Assembly (NCBI GenBank): GCA_942492965.1
Contig: OW818656.1
Coordinates: forward strand, 310,001 to 374,000
DNA from: Sphingosinicella sp942492965
GTDB taxonomy: Bacteria > Pseudomonadota > Alphaproteobacteria > Sphingomonadales > Sphingomonadaceae
Reading direction: 5' to 3'
DNA length: 64,000 nucleotides
Shown here: positions 9,139 through 18,174 of the stretch, piece after piece
Position numbering within the stretch: the stretch's first letter is position 1
Layout: each line of letters begins with the position of its first letter
The notes under the pieces: model-generated
Database searches by the model: none
What the model was told of the DNA's origin: nothing
The model's input: only the letters and a program-made list of their open reading frames with translations
Translations under genes and position numbers: made by a program

Positions 9139-9170
9139 ATTTTCGATTAAGGGGACCGCCCCCTGAAAAT
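9139..9170 (+). promoter_or_regulatory. Interrupted hairpin upstream of the TonB receptor
   Basis: ATTTTC (9139-9144), a 5-base bulge, AGGGG (9150-9154), loop ACCGC, CCCCT (9160-9164) and GAAAAT (9165-9170). The two stem halves pair perfectly apart from the one-sided bulge. It could be an operator for a dimeric regulator or a leader structure in the TonB receptor transcript; there is no T-run after it, so it is not a typical terminator. Confidence 0.4.
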
Positions 9171-9326
9171 GAGATAGTCGGAAATTGCACGCCCGGCCGA
9201 ATGTGATCAGGAATGCTCGAGCGAGCCTTGGCACATCGCAGGGACGTTCTTAGGCGCCTTCTATTGAGTTCGTTCGAGCAGGGTTGCCCAAGCCGGGAAG
9301 AATAAAAGATAGAGGGAGGATCTTTC

Positions 9327-11864
9327 ATGCGCTTCACATCGAAATCATTACTCAGAACCACTGCCATTGCATCTTGCCTGTCAGGCGTTGCCTTGGCCCC
9401 CTCGGCAGCATTTGGCCAGAGCACGAACACGCAGACGGCCGATGCGACCGGCCAGCTCGAAGAAATCATTGTGACGGCGCAAAAGCGTGAACAGAACGCA
9501 CAGGACGTGCCGATCTCCATCAGCACGATCGGCCAGGAAACGCTCTCGCGCCATCAGTTCAGCGACATTCGTACGCTTGGCACGATCACGCCTTCGGTGA
9601 ATTTCCAGAGCGGCTTCGCTCCCAGCGCGACCAACTTCAACATCCGCGGCGTGGGCTCTTACGCCTTCACCGGTGGCATCCAACCCAGCGTCTCGCTCGT
9701 CATCGATGGCGTGCCCTATGCGCGTGCCGGCGAATTCGTCATGGACCTTGCGGACATCGAGCGCATCGAAATCTTGCGCGGACCCCAGGGAACGCTGTTC
9801 GGCCGCAACTCGACGGGCGGCGCAATCAATATCACCCGCAACCGACCGACCGACTACTTCGAAGGTGAAATTGAGGGCAGTGTCACCACCGACGAAGAAT
9901 ATATGATCCGCGGCGTTCTAAGCGGTCCCTTGACGGAGAATATCCGCGCACGCGTTGGCGCAGTTTATCTCGACCGCAAAGGCCATATCAAAAATTATGG
10001 CCCATCCTATGGCGGTGGTGATCTTGGCGGTATCGAGACCTACGCCTTCCAGGGTAAGCTCGACATTGATGCATCCGAAAACCTAAACTTCCTAATTAGT
10101 GGCGATTACAGCAATCGTGTCCACGGATTCAGTCCACAAGTAGCAGCGATTGGAGAGGTTCTTCGCGGAATCGGTCCAGGCGGCACTGATATCGACGTAA
10201 CCGGCGGCGCCAGAGCCCTTGCCCTCGGCGGCGGTGACGCTGCACTCGGCCAGAAAATCCTGGATGACCCTCTCAAGACTGCGATCAGCTCGCGGGGTGA
10301 CGACAACAGGAATGTCGCTTGGGGCCTTTCGCTGGACAGTACGCTTCAAATCACGGACTCGGTTCGTTTCAAATCGATCACAGCATATCGCAGCTTCACG
10401 GACGATAATAACCCCGACGTCGACGGTACGCCGGCCGATGGCGACAATCTTGTCATGCCGATCGTGAGTGTCGTCCTATCGAGCGGAGAGACGGTCAAAC
10501 GGAATGGCGGTCGCTACACGCAGGCACGCAAGGTCGAATCCGACTATTTCGTCCAGGAACTGCGTTTGGAGGGCACCCACGACCTCCTCGACTGGACAGC
10601 CGGCCTATTTTATCAGGATTTCAATGAGAAATTGCGGAACACCACACCGCTGTTGATCATTGACAGCTTCAACCCCGCGGCCTTCGGCGTGGGTGGCGAG
10701 TTGGTCGGCGGCACACCCACCCCGAACGACGAGTATATCCTGTCGGGTAACACCCAGGACAACTCTTACGGAGTCAAAACCTATGCCGCGTTCGGTGACG
10801 TAACGTTCCATGTCACCGACAAACTGGATGTTTTCGGCGGACTGCGTTGGACAAAGGAGAACATCTCGAAAGTTCTCGACAACGCCATGTATTTCAGTGT
10901 TCTCAGCATTCCTGACATCGGCGCACGGTTCGACTCCAGTACTCGTATCCTTTTCACGGATGACCTTCCAACGATCCCGCGGGTGGTTGGAAGCGCCAAG
11001 GCGAGCGAGGAATTTGTGTCATACCGCGTCGGTGCGTCCTACAAGTTTAGCCCGGACATTTCCGTCTACGGCTCGGTCAGCCGCGGCCAGGTCGGACCTG
11101 CTGCACCGATCAGCTACACGGACAACCTGAGCTTCCTCGCGCCGACAGTGGCGGACAACTACGAGATCGGTTTCAAATCGGAACTGTTCGACCGGCGTGT
11201 TCGTTTCAACACCGCAGGCTTCATCATCAAGGTTAAGGATCTTCAGGCCTCGGCACTGATCCCGGGTACGGTCAACACCACGACGCTCAACGCGGGTGAT
11301 CTGGACATAAAGGGCATCGAAGCGGACCTTACCGCCGCTGTGACACGTAATATTACTTTGGGCGGTAGCCTTGTCTATCTTGATGCGAAGATTCAGGACT
11401 TGCTGCAGAGTTGCTTTATCGATCAACGCACTTCGGGCACCGTCCCTGGCTGCACGATCGACACCAACAACGACGGAACACCGGAGACGCAGGACGTTTC
11501 CGGCAAGCGGGCGACCAATACACCCAAGCTCGCTTTCAATGCCTATGCCTCCTTCACCTTCCCGCTGGAGAGCATGCCTGTGGACGTCTATGGCCTCGTC
11601 AACTATTCATGGAAGGATGATGTCCAGTTCACGCTCAATCAGGACGACCTCGCGCGGCAGAAGGCATACGGTCTCCTGGATCTGACGCTTGGCATCCGGG
11701 ACAAGGACGAGCGGTACGAAGTCTTCGTCTTCGGCAAGAACGTCCTCGACAAGGTCTATGTCGAGGATGCCTTCGAAGCCTTCGGCGCTCTGGGTCGCAG
11801 GGTCGTTCGTGCGCCACGCAACGCCGCAGCCTATTTCGGGCTTGGTGCGAAGTACAAGTTCTGA
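9327..11864 (+). CDS. TonB-dependent outer-membrane receptor (845 aa)
   Basis: Energy-coupled outer-membrane channel, expected to import the hydrophobic or complexed substrate of the surrounding pathway. Residues 1-30 form a signal peptide ending near AFGQ. The TonB box EEIIVT is at 45-50, followed by the plug domain (DVPISISTIG, NIRGVGSYAF, IDGVPYARAGEF, IEILRGPQGTLFGRNSTGGAINI). The beta-barrel runs to the C-terminal Phe in YFGLGAKYKF, the signal for outer-membrane insertion. The length is usual for sphingomonad receptors. GGGAGG lies 8 bases before the ATG. The P450 gene follows 100 bases downstream on the same strand. Confidence 0.95.
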   Translation: MRFTSKSLLRTTAIASCLSGVALAPSAAFGQSTNTQTADATGQLEEIIVTAQKREQNAQDVPISISTIGQETLSRHQFSDIRTLGTITPSVNFQSGFAPSATNFNIRGVGSYAFTGGIQPSVSLVIDGVPYARAGEFVMDLADIERIEILRGPQGTLFGRNSTGGAINITRNRPTDYFEGEIEGSVTTDEEYMIRGVLSGPLTENIRARVGAVYLDRKGHIKNYGPSYGGGDLGGIETYAFQGKLDIDASENLNFLISGDYSNRVHGFSPQVAAIGEVLRGIGPGGTDIDVTGGARALALGGGDAALGQKILDDPLKTAISSRGDDNRNVAWGLSLDSTLQITDSVRFKSITAYRSFTDDNNPDVDGTPADGDNLVMPIVSVVLSSGETVKRNGGRYTQARKVESDYFVQELRLEGTHDLLDWTAGLFYQDFNEKLRNTTPLLIIDSFNPAAFGVGGELVGGTPTPNDEYILSGNTQDNSYGVKTYAAFGDVTFHVTDKLDVFGGLRWTKENISKVLDNAMYFSVLSIPDIGARFDSSTRILFTDDLPTIPRVVGSAKASEEFVSYRVGASYKFSPDISVYGSVSRGQVGPAAPISYTDNLSFLAPTVADNYEIGFKSELFDRRVRFNTAGFIIKVKDLQASALIPGTVNTTTLNAGDLDIKGIEADLTAAVTRNITLGGSLVYLDAKIQDLLQSCFIDQRTSGTVPGCTIDTNNDGTPETQDVSGKRATNTPKLAFNAYASFTFPLESMPVDVYGLVNYSWKDDVQFTLNQDDLARQKAYGLLDLTLGIRDKDERYEVFVFGKNVLDKVYVEDAFEAFGALGRRVVRAPRNAAAYFGLGAKYKF

Positions 11865-11964
11865 TCCAAAAACTGGCTCCAGGCGGCGATGTCAATCGTC
11901 GCCTGGACTTCCAACGTACGATCATGAAAGTTCAAGCAACGATCTCGCCCTCCTGGCTGAACGC

Positions 11965-13215
11965 ATGAGACGAGATCTTTCGCAAGTGGAAGCGGAAAAG
12001 GCCGTGGGACAGGAATTGCAACAGATGGCAGGCAGCGCCTGGCCTCTCCCAGAGATCGATGACGATCTCATCATCGCGTTCGACATGTTCGATGTGAAGG
12101 CGGTCGACGGCGACCTGCACGCCGGCTGGCACCAGTGGCATCAAGGGCCGGACATCTTCTATACACCGCTTCACGGCGGATACTGGGTCGCCACCCGTGC
12201 CGACGACATCTACGATATCATGCGCGACAATGAGCGCTTCTCCAACCATGGAGTCGCTCTCCTGCGCGAACGAGAGGGTGTCCGCTTCATTCCCGGCGAG
12301 ATTGACCCCCCCGTGCACACCGAGTTCCGTAGGGTTCTCAATCCAGAAACGTCTCCTCGACGCGTGCGGGAATTTGAAGAAAGTTCTCGGCAACTCTGCG
12401 TCGATCTGATCGAAGGTATCGCCGCCCAGGGACGCTGCGAATTCCGCGTAGCAATTTCCGATCGTATGCCGATCTATAACTTCCTCAGCTTCATGAGCCT
12501 TCCGCTTGCCGATGCGGACGTACTGCTACCGCCTGCGGGTATTATCGCGCGCGAGCATAATATGGAGGTGTTCGCCGCCGCGCTGACGGAACTGCATAGT
12601 TATGTCGACGCCCGCATCGAAGAGCGGCTTGCAAAGCCCGTCGACGATTTCATCAGCCGGCTGCTTTCCGCGGAGATTGACGGACGTCCGATCAGCCGGG
12701 AAGAAGCACGGGTCACGATCCTCAACGTGATGCTGGGCGGTCTCGACACGGTAACCGGCTCGATGGGCTTCTTCTTCAACTTCCTAGCCCGCAACCCAAG
12801 CCATCGCCGTCAACTCGTCCAAAACCCGGAATTGATCCCTGAGGCGATCGAGGAACTGCTGCGCCGGCACGGCATTTTCAACACCGGACGGCTTGTGAAG
12901 GAAAACTGCGAATTCAAAGGGTTCAAGCTTCGCAAAAACGACCTCATCCTCCTTCCCAGCGCTTTCCATAACCTCGACGATCGCAAATTTCCTGATCCGC
13001 TTCGCGTGGATTTCGATCGCAAGGATGGTCCACATCTGACCTTCGGCGTCGGCATTCACCGCTGTTTGGGTTCAAACATCGCACGGGCGCAGCTCAGGAT
13101 CCTCCTGGAAGAATGGCTCAAGAGAATTCCTGAATTCTCGGTCGCGCCCGGCGAGGAGGTGAAGGTTCAATCGGGACGGGCGAACTCGGTCACCTATTTG
13201 CCGCTGGTCTGGTAA
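11965..13215 (+). CDS. Cytochrome P450, P450cam (CYP101)-like (416 aa)
   Basis: Soluble class I P450 expected to hydroxylate a hydrophobic substrate with electrons from a [2Fe-2S] ferredoxin. The I-helix is LGGLDTVTGS (GGLDT 258-262, as in P450cam), the K-helix ExxR is EELLR (296-300), and the heme loop FGVGIHRCLG has Cys367 as ligand. The end LPLVW and segments such as IDPPVHTEFRRVLNP and LKRIPEFSVAPG also resemble P450cam. ATG 11965 is the best-placed start, as the frame upstream runs into the receptor gene; the ribosome binding site is weak. It is followed by a strong terminator. The electron donor is probably the ferredoxin at 25500. Confidence 0.93.
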   Translation: MRRDLSQVEAEKAVGQELQQMAGSAWPLPEIDDDLIIAFDMFDVKAVDGDLHAGWHQWHQGPDIFYTPLHGGYWVATRADDIYDIMRDNERFSNHGVALLREREGVRFIPGEIDPPVHTEFRRVLNPETSPRRVREFEESSRQLCVDLIEGIAAQGRCEFRVAISDRMPIYNFLSFMSLPLADADVLLPPAGIIAREHNMEVFAAALTELHSYVDARIEERLAKPVDDFISRLLSAEIDGRPISREEARVTILNVMLGGLDTVTGSMGFFFNFLARNPSHRRQLVQNPELIPEAIEELLRRHGIFNTGRLVKENCEFKGFKLRKNDLILLPSAFHNLDDRKFPDPLRVDFDRKDGPHLTFGVGIHRCLGSNIARAQLRILLEEWLKRIPEFSVAPGEEVKVQSGRANSVTYLPLVW

Positions 13216-13245
13216 ACGTCAGCAACATCGCTCCAAAAAAGAAAG

Positions 13246-13270
13246 CCCCCGGCGATTGCCGGGGGTTTTT
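13246..13270. terminator. Bidirectional Rho-independent terminator
   Basis: Perfect stem CCCCCGGC (13246-13253), loop GATT, GCCGGGGG (13258-13265), directly followed by TTTTT (13266-13270). An A-run (13235-13240) on the other side serves as the T-tract for the minus strand. It lies between the convergent P450 and amidohydrolase genes and can end transcription from both. Confidence 0.93.
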
Positions 13271-13299
13271 CATTTCTGCGAACGCAGTAAGCCTCCGGT

Positions 13300-14652
13300 T
13301 CAGGCAAGGCCCTTTCGCTTTCGCCGGGATTCCGCGACCTCACCTGCTGTGCGGGGCACGAAGGTCTTGGCGACCTGACCGGAGGTGATGGCCTTGCCAT
13401 CCTCGCCATGATCGCGAGCATCCTTGCCGCCAAGTGATTTCGCTCCGAGATCGACATGTTTGGCCTTGGCCCGAAGGGTGCCGACGGTACAGTTCGTGCG
13501 CCCGAACTCAGAAACCGGATCTAGATTGTAGAAACGATAGGCGTTCTGGTGTGTGACCTTGTCGATCACGTTGTCCGGCATGTCCTTGACGTTATCCCAC
13601 AGATCTTCCGGCACGAACGGCCATGTACAATCCGAGTGTGGATAGTCACACTCATAGGCAATGATGTCCTCGCCCACTTCCTTGTAGTTCAGACAGCCGA
13701 ACTTGTCATCAATGAAGCAGGTCAGGAAATGCTCCCGGAAGATTTCAGACGGACGTTTTCCGCCAAAGTCCATGCGTACCCAAGGACCGTGGTGCCTGTG
13801 CGTGAAATCCGCACGTTCGAGCAGATAGGGCACCCACCCAATCCCCCCTTCCGAAAGCGCGAACTTAAGATTCGGGTACCGCTGCAGCGCGTTGAGGTGA
13901 AGCAGATCGGATGCGTCAGTGGCAATGGCGATCGGCATGGACGTGATCCAGGCCGAGATTGGCGACTGGTCGGAATTGGCCTCCGGCGCCTGGCCTGTAC
14001 CGATGTGACAACTCAGCGGGATGCCTTCCTCGTTGCACAATTTCCAGAGCGGTTCCCAATAGGAGTCGTGGACGGACACGAGACGGTTGCGAGCCGCCGG
14101 GTTGGCGGGAAAGAAGAAGGTTTCGACACCCTTTCTGATGACTCGCTTGGCTTCCTCAATAGCCGCCGGCATATCCCACAGTGGAAGAATCGCGCCGCGA
14201 AAGTATCGGCCCTTGTATGGCCCGCACCATTCATCGATGTGCCAGTCATTATAAGCACGCATCACGCGCTTAGTGTTTTCCTTGTCTTTGGCGTCCCAGA
14301 ACCATCCGCCATCGAAACCGGCGAAGGTGGGAAACATCAATGCCGTCATCTGGCCCATCGCGTTCATGTCGTCGATGTGTGCTTCGCGGTCCCAGACGCC
14401 CTTGCGCATCTGATCGATGTTCATCGGTTCCATCCCATATTCTTCCTTGGGACGGCCGACGACCGCATTCAGTCCTACGGCAAAGGTGCGCTTGTCCTCG
14501 TGCGCCCAATACCAGGAGGCATTGCCGAGTTCATCGGTCACATATTGTGGGGCGAGCGCGCGATGCTCCTTCGAAAGATGCTGGTCGAACATCGTCGGCG
14601 GCTCGATCACGTGGTCGTCCACGCTCGCGATGATCATGTCTTCCATATTCAT
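13300..14652 (-). CDS. COG2159-type amidohydrolase (450 aa)
   Basis: Metal-dependent TIM-barrel hydrolase or decarboxylase of the amidohydrolase-2 group. The N-terminal metal motif reads SVDDHVIEPP; the second metal histidine is in LSCHIGTG, and the C-terminal aspartate region is YECDYPHSDCTWP. The last 70 residues form a lysine/arginine-rich tail beyond the barrel. Relatives include decarboxylases and ring-cleavage-product hydrolases of aromatic and steroid pathways. GGAGAGG lies about 9 bases before ATG 14652, and a second ATG two codons in is possible. Two copies of the 18-base motif at 14729 and 14824 lie upstream, so the gene is probably controlled by the shared regulator. Confidence 0.9.
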   Translation of the reverse strand: MNMEDMIIASVDDHVIEPPTMFDQHLSKEHRALAPQYVTDELGNASWYWAHEDKRTFAVGLNAVVGRPKEEYGMEPMNIDQMRKGVWDREAHIDDMNAMGQMTALMFPTFAGFDGGWFWDAKDKENTKRVMRAYNDWHIDEWCGPYKGRYFRGAILPLWDMPAAIEEAKRVIRKGVETFFFPANPAARNRLVSVHDSYWEPLWKLCNEEGIPLSCHIGTGQAPEANSDQSPISAWITSMPIAIATDASDLLHLNALQRYPNLKFALSEGGIGWVPYLLERADFTHRHHGPWVRMDFGGKRPSEIFREHFLTCFIDDKFGCLNYKEVGEDIIAYECDYPHSDCTWPFVPEDLWDNVKDMPDNVIDKVTHQNAYRFYNLDPVSEFGRTNCTVGTLRAKAKHVDLGAKSLGGKDARDHGEDGKAITSGQVAKTFVPRTAGEVAESRRKRKGLA

Positions 14653-14728
14653 GGCCGATTACCTCTCCGTGCCAATTCACCGGGGCGGACGCGGACCGCG
14701 CGAAACACCCGACCTGTTACACACAAAA

Positions 14729-14746
14729 TAACGATTCGTCAGTTTT
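14729..14746 (+). promoter_or_regulatory. Shared 18-base motif, copy 1 (upstream of amidohydrolase)
   Basis: Reads TAACGATTCGTCAGTTTT, 77 bases upstream of the amidohydrolase ATG. It is 15 of 18 identical to copy 2 at 14824-14841 and shares TTCGTCAGTTTT or close variants with copies at 20718, 20891 and 35663. It is probably a regulator binding site. Confidence 0.6.
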
Positions 14747-14823
14747 ATAGCAAGTCTCGACCGCCCACATGGTCATAAGTCTCAAGATAATGCCGCCGAT
14801 GCGACGAACGGACCACACCTAGA

Positions 14824-14841
14824 GAACGAAACGTCAGTTTT
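14824..14841 (+). promoter_or_regulatory. Shared 18-base motif, copy 2 (upstream of amidohydrolase)
   Basis: Reads GAACGAAACGTCAGTTTT, 95 bases from copy 1 (centre to centre, about nine helical turns). It lies between the amidohydrolase and the SnoaL-like gene, both minus strand. Confidence 0.6.
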
Positions 14842-14873
14842 CCGCGCATCCACCCTTTGCGAGCCGAGTCGGG

Positions 14874-15368
14874 CTAGGCCTCGATCCCGGCCAATTCCAT
14901 GCGGGCCGAACCCGTATTCCCATTGTAGGGACAATCGCCGCTGATCCAGCCCATGTTCCAGGTGCGCTGGCGTATACGCCAGCCCGCATCCGTCTTCACG
15001 AACACATCGTCATAGGTCCCGTGGATCTGAAAAAAATGCTCCTTCCCGCCGTCGTCCATCGCTCCCATCGGATTGATGACCTTCGATCGGACGTCCGCAA
15101 CTTCACGGGTTTGATCACGGAAGATGATCTTAGACATGCCGAAAAAGTGCATGTCGCGCGTGCAGGTCGTGTGCAGCTTGGCGAAAAACGTCTTCACCTC
15201 TGTCCACGGCGCTTTCATTGCGCCGGCCGACGTCAGGTCGAAAATGCATTCAGGCAGGAAAACCCTGTCGAGCTCATCGAACTGCTGGTCGTCGAGCGCA
15301 TGGACGTACCGGACGATGATGTCCTGGATCGCCATGCGATCCGCGACTTCTTCCATCGAATAGGTCAT
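14874..15368 (-). CDS. SnoaL-like (NTF2-fold) protein, bile-acid 7-alpha-dehydratase-type group (164 aa)
   Basis: NTF2-fold protein opening with MEEVADRMAIQDIIVRYVHALDDQQFDELDRVFLPE, the pattern of the SnoaL_4 family that includes BaiE-type dehydratases and ring-hydroxylating-enzyme small-subunit relatives. A His/Asp-containing centre (RDMHFFGMSKIIF) and the late strands DDVFVKTDAGWRIRQRTWNM support the fold. An enzymatic role as dehydratase or isomerase on an oxidised intermediate is plausible but unproven. The start has purine-rich GGAGGCGG upstream. The gene follows the lactonase-like gene by 43 bases and precedes the amidohydrolase. Confidence 0.85.
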   Translation of the reverse strand: MTYSMEEVADRMAIQDIIVRYVHALDDQQFDELDRVFLPECIFDLTSAGAMKAPWTEVKTFFAKLHTTCTRDMHFFGMSKIIFRDQTREVADVRSKVINPMGAMDDGGKEHFFQIHGTYDDVFVKTDAGWRIRQRTWNMGWISGDCPYNGNTGSARMELAGIEA

Positions 15369-15411
15369 TCAACCGCCTCCTTCACGAATGACTCAGCCGG
15401 CAGGCGCCGGA

Positions 15412-16545
15412 TCATTTCTGTGGTTTGTCATCACCGTCAGGATTGAGGACCGCGATGCAATCGCCGCTGATCGCACCCAGCCACAAACGATCATCGATCA
15501 TGATCGCCGTTGTTGCATCGCCAAAGACATCGCTGGGTCGATACCAGTTGTCGAGCAGCTTCATATCACTGGGATCGAGCCGGGCCACCGACCATGATTT
15601 CGCGCAATAGGCCGGACCCTTACTGGCCGATACGCACGCGAAAAGGTCCGCGACCGTGATCTTCTGTCCCGCTGCAAGCAACGTGCCGTCAGGCGCCCAG
15701 TGCAGATTGTCGGGCAGGAAATTAAGCCGGATCGCGGATGCGGTCTCCCTGCCCCTCCGATCCAAGCGCCGCACCACACGATCGCCCCAGCCGGCAACGA
15801 ACAGCATCTTACCATCTTCCGAAACGGCGAGGCCGTTAGGCCCCGATACTGGCGGGATGTTGATCTGTCGCAGCCCGCTACGCGCATGCCATTCATAAAC
15901 GCCGCCCGCCCGCTCGGCGGAGGCGAGCTTGCCCATCCGGCTGCTCCAGTCGGTGTCGCCGCGATCGTAAAGGCTGCTGAACATCAGCCCCTCGTCCGGC
16001 AGGCCGACGACGGAATTCGCCTCAAGACCCTCCGGCATCGGAACGCAGCCGGCCCAGCGGATGACCGGCCGGTCACCGCGATTATCGACGTTGAACAGTT
16101 CGATGGCCTCACGCCCACCATGGCCGACCACATAAAGTCTATGCATGCCGTTCACACCCCTACCGATCGACAGGCCATGCGTGATCAGCTTCGCAGGATC
16201 AGGCGGCGCACATTTCCCGACCACGGCCGCTTCGGCGGCCGACGATGCGAAGGCCGATCCGTCAGCAATGAGAGGCACCGGTTCGGCACGCCGATGGCGA
16301 GTGTCGATCAGGAAAAGTCCGCCGGGAGTACCATCACGCGGCATGCTGCTCGCGATCACCCACGGAGAGCCCGGTATCCGCACCATATCTTCGGGAACGG
16401 GCACGCCGCAGACGCGCTCAAGGCCAGCCTCCGGCAAGCAGGGTGACGGTTCGGTCGGTGCTGCCACGAACAAGGCTGCGGCAAGATGCAGGATATCCCA
16501 GATGATGCGCACTCTCCGCTTCGAGGCGGCTCGGGCAGCAGGCAA
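15412..16545 (-). CDS. Exported beta-propeller protein, SMP-30/gluconolactonase-like (377 aa)
   Basis: A hydrophobic N-terminal stretch (IIWDILHLAAALFVAAPTEP) looks like a signal peptide, so the protein is probably periplasmic. The rest has repeated propeller blades: HRLYVVGHGGREAIELFNVD, SGPNGLAVSEDGKMLFVAGW, WAPDGTLLAAGQKITVADLF and IMIDDRLWLGAISGDCIAVL. The closest known folds are SMP-30/gluconolactonases and paraoxonase-like lactonases, so it may hydrolyse a lactone or sugar ester. The start is uncertain: TTG 16545 gives the longest frame, while GTG 16512 would place the signal peptide right at the N-terminus and may be the real start. It follows the CoA ligase by 141 bases. Confidence 0.75.
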   Translation of the reverse strand: MPAARAASKRRVRIIWDILHLAAALFVAAPTEPSPCLPEAGLERVCGVPVPEDMVRIPGSPWVIASSMPRDGTPGGLFLIDTRHRRAEPVPLIADGSAFASSAAEAAVVGKCAPPDPAKLITHGLSIGRGVNGMHRLYVVGHGGREAIELFNVDNRGDRPVIRWAGCVPMPEGLEANSVVGLPDEGLMFSSLYDRGDTDWSSRMGKLASAERAGGVYEWHARSGLRQINIPPVSGPNGLAVSEDGKMLFVAGWGDRVVRRLDRRGRETASAIRLNFLPDNLHWAPDGTLLAAGQKITVADLFACVSASKGPAYCAKSWSVARLDPSDMKLLDNWYRPSDVFGDATTAIMIDDRLWLGAISGDCIAVLNPDGDDKPQK

Positions 16546-16686
16546 AGCCGCACCGGGCCGATACCATTATGTTACCGAACTACCCGACCGACATGGCGCC
16601 TTTCCATGCCGAGTTCGCCCCCTTTCAGGTTCAATGCCCCTCGCCAGCCACGCGAAGGTGAGATGCGGGCCGAAACAGATCGCCGC

Positions 16687-18174
16687 CTAATCCTTGAAAA
16701 GATCGCCGATCGCCCGGCGATCGAGCTTCATCGCCGCGTTGCGCGGCAGGTGATCGATGGTCCGCACCTCCGCCGGTACGAAGTAGGCAGGCAGGCGATC
16801 GCGAACAAAGTTCTGCAGATCAGGGGGCTCAACGGACGCATTGTCCTCCAGCTCGACCGCAGCGACCGGTACCTGGCCCACGCGCTCGTCAGCAATGCCT
16901 ACGACCGCCGCATCGCGAACCGCGGGATGCTGGCGCAAGACGTCAGCGATCATCTTGGGAGACAGCTTGAATCCACCGCGGACGATGTGATCGTCCTTGC
17001 GGCCATGCAGGGTGAGAAAGCCGTCACTGTCGACCGAGCCGAGATCGCTGGTTTCGATCCAACGATCACCGATCCTGCGCAGCTTGAACTCGAGAACGCC
17101 AACCGCGCTCTCGCCGGAGAGCAGTCCGCCTGCGGAGGAGCGGACCCGAACCTGCACCATGTTCGGATCGAGCCGTCCGACAGCACCAGACCGGCTGGCA
17201 AAATGGACTCGATAATCGTCGAGCGACCAGGCGGCGATGGCGCCACAAAATTCCGTGGCACCATAGTTACCCAATACAGGCAAGCCATATTCGCCGGTGA
17301 ACGCTGCCCGATCCTCCGGTCGCAAAGGCGCCGTCCCGGACCATACGCTGACCAGCGACGACAGGCGCGACCGAGCGACGCCGGCTTTCATGACCATCCG
17401 CATCATGCTGGGTGGCAGGCCGGTCGTGAACGGGCGGTATTGTTCGACAGTTTGCGCCCATGTCTCCGCATCGAACTTGCCCAGCATGATGGATGGCCGG
17501 GCCTGCCACGCCGCCCGCAGCAGGGTCAGGGCACCACCGATATGCGCAAGCGGTGAATATTGTATGAGGGGCGGCCAGGCACCATTCGCCAACCGGCGAT
17601 CGCCAAAGCCTGCATTGATCATCTCAATTTCGGGCATGGCTCGCGAGAGCACAGGCAAAGACAGATGGAAGGGTTTCGGCTCCCCTGTAGTACCGCTCGT
17701 GGAAATGACGATTCCCGATCGTGGATTGCCGCCTTCCAGCCTGCGCCCCCTACCCCCTTTGGCCGCAAGGGCGCCCTCCGCCGACATCACGAAGACGGGA
17801 TCCGACGCTGTCGCGGCAGCCGCAACTGGATCGCCTTCGGGTATGAGGATCGCATGCGGTGACAGCTTGATGGCAGCGTCGAGCACCGCCGGAGCAGGAC
17901 GGAATGGGTTAACGATCGCAGCACAGCGACCGGTTGCCAATACCGCCAGCACAGCGACCGCCGAGGCAATATCGTTCCGTCCGAGAACCGCCACGGTAGC
18001 GCCATTCCCGATCCCCGCAGCCGACAAGCCCTGCTCGACCCGATCGATGCGTTGTGCAAGGCCCGTCCAATCGAGGTCCTCGCTGACGGTCTTCAACGCC
18101 AAGCCCCGCCGCGATGCCAACGATCGCAAGATTCGTTGGGACAGATCGGGGTTGCGACTTCCCCGCATCAGCAT
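16687..18174 (-). CDS. AMP-dependent acid-CoA ligase (495 aa)
   Basis: Second adenylate-forming CoA ligase. The P-loop is STSGTTGEPKP, the A5 region is GNYGATEFCG, the hinge is LHGRKDDHIVRGGFKL, and the catalytic lysine region is PRNAAMKLDR near the end. It shares motif spacing and several sentences with the ligase at 3217-4728 (for example RGGFK, ATEF/AAEF and the P-I/V-A-A-V/I-E-L tail), which suggests duplication and divergence for different acids. ATG 18174 and ATG 18168 are both possible starts and neither has a strong ribosome binding site. About 290 bases separate it from the hydrolase gene upstream, so it may have its own promoter. Confidence 0.9.
   Translation of the reverse strand: MLMRGSRNPDLSQRILRSLASRRGLALKTVSEDLDWTGLAQRIDRVEQGLSAAGIGNGATVAVLGRNDIASAVAVLAVLATGRCAAIVNPFRPAPAVLDAAIKLSPHAILIPEGDPVAAAATASDPVFVMSAEGALAAKGGRGRRLEGGNPRSGIVISTSGTTGEPKPFHLSLPVLSRAMPEIEMINAGFGDRRLANGAWPPLIQYSPLAHIGGALTLLRAAWQARPSIMLGKFDAETWAQTVEQYRPFTTGLPPSMMRMVMKAGVARSRLSSLVSVWSGTAPLRPEDRAAFTGEYGLPVLGNYGATEFCGAIAAWSLDDYRVHFASRSGAVGRLDPNMVQVRVRSSAGGLLSGESAVGVLEFKLRRIGDRWIETSDLGSVDSDGFLTLHGRKDDHIVRGGFKLSPKMIADVLRQHPAVRDAAVVGIADERVGQVPVAAVELEDNASVEPPDLQNFVRDRLPAYFVPAEVRTIDHLPRNAAMKLDRRAIGDLFKD

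Larger units (their letters stand above)
8946..9326. other. Divergent intergenic region between the minus-strand operon and the TonB receptor
   Basis: About 380 bases with no supported gene (the first 75 could code for an N-terminal extension of the flavoprotein). It should hold promoters in both directions. Visible elements are the small palindrome GGTAA-AAA-TTACC (9064-9076), the interrupted hairpin at 9139-9170, a weak sigma-70-like pair TTGGCA (9228-9233) and TAGGCG (9251-9256) with a 17-base spacer, and GGGAGG just before the TonB receptor ATG. GCTCAGAC occurs twice, 17 bases apart (9039-9046 and 9056-9063). Confidence 0.6.

Noticed and set aside
11689..11964. N-terminal extension of the P450 frame back into the TonB receptor gene
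   Set aside because: The sequence is the shadow of the receptor in another frame; P450 homology begins after ATG 11965.
13549..14778. 409-codon plus-strand open frame opposite the amidohydrolase
   Set aside because: Antisense to a gene with metal-binding motifs and a good ribosome binding site; no domain in the antisense translation.
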